DNA from: JAEHDI01 sp035455185
GTDB lineage: Bacteria; Acidobacteriota; Terriglobia; Bryobacterales; Bryobacteraceae
Reading direction: 5' to 3'
Assembly (NCBI GenBank): GCA_035455185.1
Contig: DATIFQ010000210.1
Coordinates: 1 to 15,233, forward strand
Length of the DNA: 15,233 nucleotides
Positions 6,379 through 13,193 of this stretch are shown here, piece after piece. Position numbers and translations under genes: made by a program. The notes under the pieces are model-generated. The model was not told where the DNA came from, did no database searches, and saw only the letters and a program-made list of their open reading frames with translations. Numbering within the stretch: the first letter of the stretch is position 1; every line of letters begins with the position of its first letter.

Positions 6379-7446
6379 CTAGGGTTTCGGCGGCTGCTCG
6401 GTGGTCTTCTCCGCTGGCAGCGGCTCGGGCGTCTCAAAGGTGACGGTCGCCTCGGCGGCGAACTTGCGGTAGAGGCGAAACTCAACTTCGTTCTTGACGA
6501 GGAACTTGTTCTCCCGCATGCGGACCACGGCCTTCAGAGGCAGCATGTGCTGCTGGCCGGCGATCTCGGTGTAGTCGTAGTCGAGGACCGAAGAAGCCTG
6601 CTGGATCGGAAAGTCCGCCGGGATGTCCTCGGCTTCGAGGGTGATCCGCATGACCATTTCCGTGTCTCGATCGACGTAGATCAGCCCCTGGTAGGCGGGA
6701 GTGACGTCGAGGCGACGCTCGTAGTCGATCCGCCATTTCGACTTTGGCTTCGAGACGCGGTACGAAAACACATGGGCCCGTTTGCCGCGAAGCGTGGCCC
6801 ACCGCTCCCAGCGGAACCGCGCCTGCGTCTCCGGTTCGAAGATCTCGCGCATCATGCTGCCGAACTCGCCGGTCGACGTGGCGCCGCCAATGGACTCGTA
6901 CGGACGGTCGGTCGTCACACCGTTGATGAGGATGACCTTGTAGTCCTCTTTTTGCTCGAAGTAGGTGAGCCGGGCAGTGATCACGTCGGCGCGCTGCCAG
7001 AACTCGAGGCCGGTGGGGTCGATGTAACGTCGCGTCACCTGGGTGCAGATGAAATCCGGAAGCTGCTTGACGTACCCGAGCGCGTACTCACGGACTTTAT
7101 CCATGATCTGCCGTTGTTCCTCGATACTCGGCGGAGGAATGGACGGCTTCTCCGGCTCGGGTGGCTTGCGCGCGGGCGCCGGCAAGGCCTTGGACGCACG
7201 CTGAAGCTCGCGGAGCGCTTCGATCGTTTTCGGGCCGGCCCCGGCCGCCTGCAACTCGACGACCTCCCGCTCGTCGAGGCTTTGGGTGAGTTTGACCGTT
7301 CGGAGGTACTCGGCGACGTCTTTGTCCTTGTGCTTCAGTTCGACGGACGAACGAACGAAAGAGATAAGTTGGTCGACGGTGAGCCGGGCTTGGGCCCAGA
7401 CTCCAAGCGTTGCCGCAACAAGCAACAGCGCCTTGGCCGCGTTCAT
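6379..7446 (-). CDS. Secreted conserved hypothetical protein of acidobacterial type
   Basis: I recognise the style of this protein from acidobacterial genomes but know no function for it. The 355-residue product starts with a signal peptide (M-N-A-A-K, then a hydrophobic core ending G-V-W-A-Q near residue 19). A helical segment follows (about 22-85), ending in an A-G-A-G-P-K-T-I-E-A-L turn that looks like a small helical repeat. Next comes a proline-rich linker (about 90-107) and then a long beta-rich domain (about 115-345) beginning Y-A-L-G-Y-V-K-Q-L-P-D-F-I-C. The beta domain loosely recalls LolA/RseB-like folds, but that is only an impression. The ATG at 7446 is chosen because GGAG at 7459-7456 is 9 bases upstream; a GTG at 7461 would overlap the SGNH gene. 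The start is 4 bases after the SGNH stop, so the two are very likely one transcription unit. Confidence 0.8.
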   Translation of the reverse strand: MNAAKALLLVAATLGVWAQARLTVDQLISFVRSSVELKHKDKDVAEYLRTVKLTQSLDEREVVELQAAGAGPKTIEALRELQRASKALPAPARKPPEPEKPSIPPPSIEEQRQIMDKVREYALGYVKQLPDFICTQVTRRYIDPTGLEFWQRADVITARLTYFEQKEDYKVILINGVTTDRPYESIGGATSTGEFGSMMREIFEPETQARFRWERWATLRGKRAHVFSYRVSKPKSKWRIDYERRLDVTPAYQGLIYVDRDTEMVMRITLEAEDIPADFPIQQASSVLDYDYTEIAGQQHMLPLKAVVRMRENKFLVKNEVEFRLYRKFAAEATVTFETPEPLPAEKTTEQPPKP

Positions 7447-7450
7447 ACTT

Positions 7451-8548
7451 CTATTCTCCACCGAAGAAGGGGAAGCGACGCCTCTTGGGCTTCTTGCCGG
7501 CGGCGGCCTTGATCTCCTTGTCGATGGCGGCGAGCGCGACCGGGGCCATCAGCCGGTAGCCTTTGCCGTTTGGGTGCAGGCCGTCGTCGGAGGAATCCTC
7601 CTTGAGCAGCCCAGAGGTATCCGCGAGCTGGCTGAAATAGTCGACATAGGTGTAGCCACGCTGATGGCAGAACCCCTCGATCCATGCGTTGAGCTGCCGG
7701 ATGGTGGCGGGCGGGCGGCGCTTGGTCTGCTCGTAGCGCGGGTCGTCGCCTTTATGGTAATCGCTGACCGGAAGCAGAGAAGCGAACAGCGGGCGTATAC
7801 CCGCGGCTTCGGCGAGGTCGGCGATCATGGTGAGGTTGTTCTGGATCGTCTTGACGTCGACGCCTCGCGCAATGTCGTTGGTGCCGGCCAGCACGAGCAG
7901 GTACGAAGGCTTGAGGTCGATGACATCGGCTCTCATCCGGCCGAGCATCTCGCCGGTGATCTGCCCGCTGATGCCCCGGTTGACGAAGTCGCGGTCCGGG
8001 AAGTACTCGTTGAGACGCCACCCGTCGGTGATCGAATCGCCCAGGAACACCACCCTCGGCAGGTCGGGTTTCGGCGCCGGCAGCTTACCGTTTGCGGCGG
8101 CGTAGCGCCCGAGGTTGTCGCGGTCGGAGTTCCGCAGTTGCGACTCCTTGAGTTCGAGCAACGCCCGGAAGTGTGACTCGGCGCGGTCGGCGGTATCGCG
8201 CAGTTCCGCGAACTGGCGGCGAGCCTCGTCGGGGAACGGGAACGGCTTTGGGATCGAATCGGAGAGCGCAAGGTAGGCGCGAAGGTTGGCGAGGAACGTG
8301 TAGGTGACGCCGGCGTTCTGCGCGCCGGTGGCTTTCAGTGTCACCACCGCCTGACGTACGTTCTCAGATACCGGCGCACCCGCGCGGGCGAGCTCGGGAA
8401 CGGCCACCCTGGTGGAATCGAGCAGTTGCACGGCACGGTCGAACAGTTTGAGAGCGTCGGGGTTTGACAGCAGTGCGTTCTGCTGGGTCCACGACGCCGG
8501 AGCGGAAAGCAGAAGCGCAATCCAAATGGTGAACGAGCGGAATCTCAT
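7451..8548 (-). CDS. Secreted SGNH/GDSL hydrolase with N-terminal helical domain
   Basis: This is a 365-residue exported esterase-like protein of the SGNH family, whose members remove acyl groups from sugars, lipids or polysaccharides. All four blocks are present. Counting from the chosen start they are G-D-S172-I-T-D-G-W (nucleophile), R-G-I-S-G195-Q (oxyanion glycine), L-A-G-T-N225-D (oxyanion asparagine) and D322-G-L-H325-P (catalytic Asp-His). A signal peptide occupies about residues 1-22. An unusual helical region of about 130 residues lies between it and block I. The C-terminus is basic (K-K-P-K-R-R-R). The ATG at 8548 is preferred over an in-frame codon at 8620 because GGAG (8557-8554) is 5 bases upstream and the signal peptide begins at once. 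It follows the response regulator by 78 bases and precedes the hypothetical protein by 4 bases. The substrate is unknown; a polysaccharide deacetylase role is an inference. Confidence 0.92.
   Translation of the reverse strand: MRFRSFTIWIALLLSAPASWTQQNALLSNPDALKLFDRAVQLLDSTRVAVPELARAGAPVSENVRQAVVTLKATGAQNAGVTYTFLANLRAYLALSDSIPKPFPFPDEARRQFAELRDTADRAESHFRALLELKESQLRNSDRDNLGRYAAANGKLPAPKPDLPRVVFLGDSITDGWRLNEYFPDRDFVNRGISGQITGEMLGRMRADVIDLKPSYLLVLAGTNDIARGVDVKTIQNNLTMIADLAEAAGIRPLFASLLPVSDYHKGDDPRYEQTKRRPPATIRQLNAWIEGFCHQRGYTYVDYFSQLADTSGLLKEDSSDDGLHPNGKGYRLMAPVALAAIDKEIKAAAGKKPKRRRFPFFGGE
7456..7459 (-). promoter_or_regulatory. Ribosome binding site inside the end of the SGNH gene
   Basis: GGAG on the minus strand is 9 bases before the ATG at 7446 and lies within the last codons of the SGNH hydrolase gene. 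It decides the ATG over the upstream GTG at 7461 and supports coupled translation. Confidence 0.55.
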
Positions 8549-8566
8549 CGGGTCTCCAAAACCCGA
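8548..8566 (-). promoter_or_regulatory. Small hairpin presenting the SGNH ribosome binding site in its loop
   Basis: On the minus strand TCGGGT and ACCCGA can pair as a 6-bp stem around the loop TTTGGAG. The loop contains the GGAG ribosome site, and the last stem base is the A of the start ATG. It could restrict ribosome access, but the stem is short and may be chance. Confidence 0.3.
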
Positions 8567-8626
8567 GTTTGACAGATGCGAAAAAGCGGGCGCAAGAGCG
8601 GACCAGCGCGGCACGTTCACGCGCGA

Positions 8627-9274
8627 TCAAAAATCGATCGATGCGAGAACTTCGGACGGCCGCTTATCGAAAGCACGGCAGAGCGCCAGGAAGCTTTCGA
8701 TGCTCGGCAGATGCGCGCCACGTTCGATGGAGCTGATTTGCGAGACGCTCAGGCGCGTGGACGCAGAGAGGTCTTTCAAGGACCAGTCCCGCTCCACACG
8801 GAGCATTTTGATTCGGTGGCCGAGACGGCCTCGCAGGCGGTCCTGGGGGGACCGGCCAAGACCGAAAGTGTCGGCGGCATTCCGCAGCACCTGCCGCATC
8901 TGCGCCAGCGAGAACGGCTTGGTGATGTAATCGAAGACCTTGAGCTTGAAGCTGGTCCGCATGTTCTCGAGCGACGGATAGCCGGTGACGACGATCACAC
9001 AGACGCCCGGATGACGCGCACTAAACTCCTCGATAACATTCTCGCCGCGGAACTCACCCATCTTCATGTCGATCAGCACGATATCGGGCGTCCGCTGGTC
9101 GCAGGCCGCAGCCAAGTCGTCTGGGTGGGAGAAGCTTCGGACGGAGTACTGCCCCTCGGTTTTGAGGAAGTCTTCAATATATTGAAGGAAATCCAAGTCG
9201 TCGTCGAGAACGGCGACCTCTATCGGCCAGTTGGAAACGGCCGTTTTCGTCTCGTTGTCGGCCATCGGTGTCAT
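8627..9274 (-). CDS. Response regulator with receiver domain and XRE-type DNA-binding output
   Basis: This 215-residue cytoplasmic protein has a receiver domain at about residues 18-135. It carries the acidic pocket D24-D25-D26, the phospho-acceptor D69 (I-V-L-I-D-M-K-M), T97 (V-V-T-G-Y) and K119 (I-T-K-P-F), so all the residues needed for phosphorylation are there. The output domain (about 149-211) is a Cro/C1 (XRE) helix-turn-helix, with L-K-D-L-S-A-S-T-R-L-S-V-S-Q-I-S-S-I-E-R-G as its recognition region (quoted in single residues). This is an uncommon output; most regulators end in winged-helix, LuxR or Fis helices. The ATG at 9274 overlaps the kinase stop as ATGA, and GAGGT at 9285-9281 lies 6 bases upstream, so the partner is clear. 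Target genes are unknown; the SGNH gene 78 bases downstream is one candidate. Confidence 0.92.
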   Translation of the reverse strand: MTPMADNETKTAVSNWPIEVAVLDDDLDFLQYIEDFLKTEGQYSVRSFSHPDDLAAACDQRTPDIVLIDMKMGEFRGENVIEEFSARHPGVCVIVVTGYPSLENMRTSFKLKVFDYITKPFSLAQMRQVLRNAADTFGLGRSPQDRLRGRLGHRIKMLRVERDWSLKDLSASTRLSVSQISSIERGAHLPSIESFLALCRAFDKRPSEVLASIDF

Positions 9275-10443
9275 GCGAGTACCTCGCTTGGAGTTGCGGG
9301 GAGCCGCACGTCGATGCGGGCTCCACCGTTCGGGCGGTTAGAAGCCTCAATCGTCCCCCCATGCAGGTAGACGATCCCCTCGGCCACGGTCAGGCCGAGA
9401 CCAGTGCCACGCGCGTCGAGCCGGCTGGTGACGAATGCCTCGAAGATCTCGGGCAGGACACCATCCGGGATCCCTGTGCCGTCATCCTCGACGCTGACGG
9501 TAATCCAGTCCCTGCCCTCGACGCTGGAACGCATCGAGCAGACGGTGATGCTCCCGGAATCAGTTACGGCGTACAAAGAGTTGCGAAGAAGGTTAACGAA
9601 GACCTGGATGAGCCGGTCCATGCTGCCGTGGACGACGTCTCCATCTCCAAGGCGGTTCTCGAACCTCACTCTGGCGGCTCTCTCGTCAAGGGCGACCAGG
9701 GACCAGGCCTCGTCGACGGCGGGCCGCAGCGACACCGCGTTCATCTCCTGGCGAGGCGCCCTGGCGAAGTCGAGCAGGCTCTCGCTGACGCTGCGCAGCC
9801 GGCGGGTCACCCGCATTAGGCGTTGCAGCCGCTCGCCCGTGGGGCCGGCCGGCATGGATTCGAATAGCTGCTCGATAGAGCCCTGGAGCACCGCGAGGGG
9901 GGTGTTCAGCTCGTGCGCAATCCCCGCGCTCAGCACGCCGAGGCTGGCCAAGCGGTCCTGGTCCTCGAGCTTGCGCTTGGCCGTCTCCAGAAGCTGGTTC
10001 TTGCGGCGAAGATCGTCAGCCAAGTGCTCCACGCGAGTCAGCATTCTGGCGAGAACGTCCTCGTGCTTGCGCAGCTCGGCGACGGTGGCGTTCCGCGAAC
10101 GGACGATGATGCCGATCTCATCACCGGGGATCTGTTCCTCGTCGACCAGCTCAGCCTCGCGGTCGCCGCGCCGGGTAGCCTCGTCCGCTTCGAGGATGAG
10201 TTGCAGCGGCCGGTAAACGTAACGGGGCATGATCAGGACCTCCAGGGTAATCACAGCCACGATGTAGACGACGCCCAGCGCAACCCAGCCTTCCAGAGTC
10301 GGGTGCAAGAAACGAACGACCGCGATCGCAAGTAACGCAAAGAATGCGTTATGGATGACGATCAGCTTCTGCCGGACTCGTAAGCTGCCGAAAAGTGTCC
10401 CCAGACCTTTCAACGGCTCTCCTGAATCGACCGTAGATGGCAT
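9271..10443 (-). CDS. Membrane sensor histidine kinase, no extracytoplasmic sensor domain
   Basis: This 390-residue inner-membrane kinase autophosphorylates and should pass phosphate to the overlapping response regulator. Two membrane segments (about residues 29-45 and 52-71) are joined by a loop of only some seven residues. A HAMP-like linker follows (R-P-L near 79, G-D-E-I-G near 107-111), then a coiled coil. The H box is A-G-I-A-H177-E-L-N-T-P. The ATP domain has N288 (N-L-L-R-N-S-L), D-D-G-T-G-I-P (about 320-326), I-F-E-A-F (about 333-337) and G-T-G-L-G-L (346-351). Its layout recalls NtrB/ZraS-type kinases without a PAS domain. The ATG at 10443 is chosen because GAGG (10454-10451) is 7 bases upstream; a GTG at 10470 would add nine residues. 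It has a 215-base upstream region separating it from the lyase gene, so it probably has its own promoter. Confidence 0.94.
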   Translation of the reverse strand: MPSTVDSGEPLKGLGTLFGSLRVRQKLIVIHNAFFALLAIAVVRFLHPTLEGWVALGVVYIVAVITLEVLIMPRYVYRPLQLILEADEATRRGDREAELVDEEQIPGDEIGIIVRSRNATVAELRKHEDVLARMLTRVEHLADDLRRKNQLLETAKRKLEDQDRLASLGVLSAGIAHELNTPLAVLQGSIEQLFESMPAGPTGERLQRLMRVTRRLRSVSESLLDFARAPRQEMNAVSLRPAVDEAWSLVALDERAARVRFENRLGDGDVVHGSMDRLIQVFVNLLRNSLYAVTDSGSITVCSMRSSVEGRDWITVSVEDDGTGIPDGVLPEIFEAFVTSRLDARGTGLGLTVAEGIVYLHGGTIEASNRPNGGARIDVRLPATPSEVLA

Positions 10444-10450
10444 CCGGCGG

Positions 10451-10454
10451 CCTC
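10451..10454 (-). promoter_or_regulatory. Ribosome binding site deciding the histidine kinase start
   Basis: GAGG on the minus strand is 7 bases before the ATG at 10443, an ideal spacing. It favours this start over the GTG at 10470. Confidence 0.6.
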
Positions 10455-10509
10455 GAATTGCCCTCGCCACCCGAATTTCCCAGTACCGACTTACTGCTTC
10501 GTGCTTTGT

Positions 10510-10518
10510 AGCATACCA
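10510..10518 (-). promoter_or_regulatory. Weak candidate extended -10 promoter for the two-component operon
   Basis: The minus strand reads TGGTATGCT, a TG-n-TATGCT extended -10 with four of six matches to TATAAT. It lies about 65 bases upstream of the kinase ATG. No convincing -35 box is visible, so the assignment rests mainly on position. Confidence 0.25.
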
Positions 10519-10587
10519 CTATTTCCGGTTTAAGAACAGCAATTACAGCGTCCGGCGTAATGAGTCGCAAAAAATGCAGCTTTTCTG

Positions 10588-10603
10588 GCAGGCTCTGGCC
10601 TGC
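10588..10603 (-). terminator. Weak candidate terminator after the heparinase-like gene
   Basis: GCAGGC and GCCTGC form a 6-bp stem around the loop TCTG, 56 bases past the stop of the heparinase-like gene. A run of six T on the minus strand (10574-10569) comes 13 bases after the stem, too far for a typical intrinsic terminator. The rest of 10444-10658 shows no gene that I can support. Confidence 0.3.
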
Positions 10604-10658
10604 GAGGGTGGCAGACGACAAAAGACGATCATCTGCCCCCCCACAATACTGGCGACTG

Positions 10659-13175
10659 TTACTGTGCGATGGCGGTACGCGGCCGGCCGTTTTCAACGAC
10701 GCGAACGGCCAGCCTGCCATCGCCGGAGAGGTCGCCGGCCTGGATCTTACCCCGGAAACCGTCGCCCCACCAGGCAGCGACCTCAGTATCGCCGACTCGG
10801 AAGCCCGTGCCAGCGGCGAGAGGCTCGATCTTGGGTTCAGGCTGGGAGGCGCGGTAGGGGACCATGATTGCCATGAACTTGACCTCGGCGGCGGGCTTTC
10901 CGGTTGTGGCGTTCAGGCGCCACTGGTCGGCAAAGCTCTCCTTGCCGAGGATGTAAGCGGTATTGGCCGCGAACTCGGGCTTGATCGGGAAGCCCGAGCG
11001 CTGGGAGAAGCTGTAGGGCACGGTAGCGATGAGGCGTACCGCGAGCCGGGCGTCTCCGTCGCGCAGAAGGATCGCCCCAGCGCCGGTCTCCATTTTATTC
11101 AGGGCGTGGAGCAGCCAGTCAAAGGTCGTAGGTGAAGCCGTTCTCAGGTAGTCGTGAACAACAAGCACGGGGCGGGTTTTCGACTCAACGAAAGCCAGCG
11201 TGCGCTCGAAGGTTTCGACCGCCGGCTCCATGGGCGGGATGGGCGCCTTGAGATTCTTGGTCCACTGCTCGAGAACAGACGGCGGCTGAGGGATGTTGTA
11301 GGCGGATCCGGCCTCGCCTCGCACGAACGTGATGGGACCCTGCTCGTCGAACTGTTCAATCTCCCCGGACGCCTTCCACTCGAACGCCGGCTGCCCGCGC
11401 CCATTCACAAGGATCCCGTTGTGCGCGAGCGTCTGCCGGGTATAGAGCACGTGATGGGGCGTGCCGAAGGAGGGGTAGTAGCCGGAATCGATCGCCAGTG
11501 CGCGGCGGTACGCATTGATTTGGAACGTGTTCTGGTCCGAGTGGCTATGGCTGTATGAGCCGAAGCGGCCGGAACGGAAGAGCACCCAGACGTCGTTCTC
11601 CGGGTCGCCAAGGGCGGAGTGCATCGCCACCCATCCGATGTCGGCCGAGAGCCGCACGCCTTCGAGACCCGCAGGCGCTTTCGGCTCGACCCGCCGTGCA
11701 CGGCCTGCCGCGAGCGTGGCATAGACGTCTTCGGTGAACCACTCGCGCCATTTCGTCTCGTTCTTCTCGCCCATTTCGGCGACCTCCAGCGAGTACCACT
11801 TCAGAACCGGGTCGCCTAGCATGTCGGCGAGGGTACCGGCGAGCAGCCCGCCAGACTCGTTAGGCGGATGGTAGCCACCGTCCGCAAAAGCGCCGCGTGG
11901 CGAGTACGGTGGCTGGAAGTACATCGCGAAGTAGCCAGTGTTGCGGAAGAAGGGCTTCTGAAAGAGATCGACGCCAGTGGCTTCCCGAAACGCTTCCGCG
12001 AAATTCGCATGGCAGTAAATGTAGAAGGACCAATAGCTTAGCCCTTGCGACCATCCGCCGTCATCGCCGCCCCAACTGGGGTACGACGTCAGGTAGGCGC
12101 GGACTACATAGTCAAGCCACTTCTCGGCTTCCGGAATGTCTCCCAGGAAAGCGAGACCGGCAGTCCCGAGAAACGCGATGGCGCGGCCCGAGTGGTTGTT
12201 GTACGGGTGCGACAGGAAGTCCTGCTTTTCGAGAATCCGCAGAACCTGGTTGCCGCGCTCGGTCATGGAGTCGAGGAACTTCGCACGCTCCTCGGGTGTG
12301 AGCTTGGCTCCGGCCCAGTCCCAGGCGAGCGACATGCGTTCGAGCATCGGCATGGAGGCTTCGTCATTGCCGACGTCGCCACCCGGCAGCTTCAGCCCGT
12401 GGCTGGTGATACCCTTTGGGTCCCAGCTCGCCAGCGTCATCATCCAGCGTCGAGCACCCTCGAGATATCTCACGTCGCCGGTGATCTTATACATGAGCGC
12501 GGTCCGGGCCGCGTGCGCGCTGCCCACTTTGCCGGGCGTGAACGTACGGAGCCACTCTTCGCTGGAAGGAACGCCGGGCCGGTACGGCTCCGGCTCCGGG
12601 TAGGATTTCTCTTCGAGCGCGGCGTCCGCGGCAGACTGTAGCTGCTGCCAGGAGGGCAACGTCCCGCGGGCCACCGCCTGCCGGATGCGGGTCAGGCGGT
12701 CATTCGTGAGGAAAACGCGTGGATGCGTGCCGGCCAGCTTCTTCTTGATTTCGGCGAGGGACGGCATCAGTAGAACGGGCGCCTCGGCGGGCAGGCGGAA
12801 GCGGCGTGTTTTCGACAGGCCGGTGGGCTTGCCGCCCGCATCGAGGTAAACAACCTGCCACTCGTACCCGCCGGGTTCGAGCCGCTCGAATGGAGGGTAT
12901 ACGGTGGACTTTTGCGGTGCGGTCGCGAGGACGGCAGACGATCTGGCGCCGGCTTTTCGCACTTCGAGTCGGTACTGCGCGGCTTTGTCGCGCGGGGTCC
13001 AGAAGAAGCCCGGCGGGTTCACGCCGGCGGTCTGGCCGTCGGTCGGGTACGCAAGGAGGTCCTGCGGCTTGGGCTCTTGTTCCGCGACCGGGATGCCTTC
13101 GGTCCATCGGAATTTGGAGCCGCCGCAACCGGCGGCGAGGGACAGTATGAGTACCAGAATGATTCGTGCGGGCAT
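10659..13175 (-). CDS. Heparinase II/III-family polysaccharide lyase-like lipoprotein
   Basis: This 838-residue protein probably cleaves an acidic, uronate-containing polysaccharide outside the cytoplasm. A lipoprotein signal ends L-A-A-G-C17. An Fn3-like beta domain (about 40-130) starting N-P-P-G-F-F-W-T-P matches the opening of the DUF4962 region found in heparinase II-like enzymes. An alpha/alpha barrel follows, with N-N-H328-S-G and D-G-G-W-S-Q-G-L-S-Y381-W, the places where His and Tyr of the lyase active site are expected. A C-terminal beta-sandwich (from about 505) carries Y-S-H543-S-H545-S-D547-Q-N-T-F and H-N-G-I-L-V-N-G, the heparinase II/III signature and likely metal site. Residue equivalences are judged by eye. 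The substrate could be heparin-like, alginate-like or another uronan. The ATG at 13175 is preferred over an in-frame TTG at 13184, although the ribosome site is weak. It starts 18 bases after the beta-helix gene, so the two are probably co-transcribed. Confidence 0.9.
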   Translation of the reverse strand: MPARIILVLILSLAAGCGGSKFRWTEGIPVAEQEPKPQDLLAYPTDGQTAGVNPPGFFWTPRDKAAQYRLEVRKAGARSSAVLATAPQKSTVYPPFERLEPGGYEWQVVYLDAGGKPTGLSKTRRFRLPAEAPVLLMPSLAEIKKKLAGTHPRVFLTNDRLTRIRQAVARGTLPSWQQLQSAADAALEEKSYPEPEPYRPGVPSSEEWLRTFTPGKVGSAHAARTALMYKITGDVRYLEGARRWMMTLASWDPKGITSHGLKLPGGDVGNDEASMPMLERMSLAWDWAGAKLTPEERAKFLDSMTERGNQVLRILEKQDFLSHPYNNHSGRAIAFLGTAGLAFLGDIPEAEKWLDYVVRAYLTSYPSWGGDDGGWSQGLSYWSFYIYCHANFAEAFREATGVDLFQKPFFRNTGYFAMYFQPPYSPRGAFADGGYHPPNESGGLLAGTLADMLGDPVLKWYSLEVAEMGEKNETKWREWFTEDVYATLAAGRARRVEPKAPAGLEGVRLSADIGWVAMHSALGDPENDVWVLFRSGRFGSYSHSHSDQNTFQINAYRRALAIDSGYYPSFGTPHHVLYTRQTLAHNGILVNGRGQPAFEWKASGEIEQFDEQGPITFVRGEAGSAYNIPQPPSVLEQWTKNLKAPIPPMEPAVETFERTLAFVESKTRPVLVVHDYLRTASPTTFDWLLHALNKMETGAGAILLRDGDARLAVRLIATVPYSFSQRSGFPIKPEFAANTAYILGKESFADQWRLNATTGKPAAEVKFMAIMVPYRASQPEPKIEPLAAGTGFRVGDTEVAAWWGDGFRGKIQAGDLSGDGRLAVRVVENGRPRTAIAQ

Positions 13176-13193
13176 GTCGATCAACTCTGAATC

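Noticed and set aside
5367..6485. Minus-strand open frame of 372 codons opposite the SDR
   Set aside because: The plus-strand SDR has a Rossmann loop and a ribosome site. The antisense product is rich in Arg and Pro with no recognisable fold.
6547..7512. Plus-strand open frame of 321 codons opposite the secreted hypothetical protein
   Set aside because: The minus-strand frame has a signal peptide, a ribosome site and operon spacing. The plus frame is a low-complexity shadow of it.
8549..8620. N-terminal extension of the SGNH hydrolase to 8620
   Set aside because: It would place 24 residues before an evident signal peptide. The ATG at 8548 has its own ribosome site.
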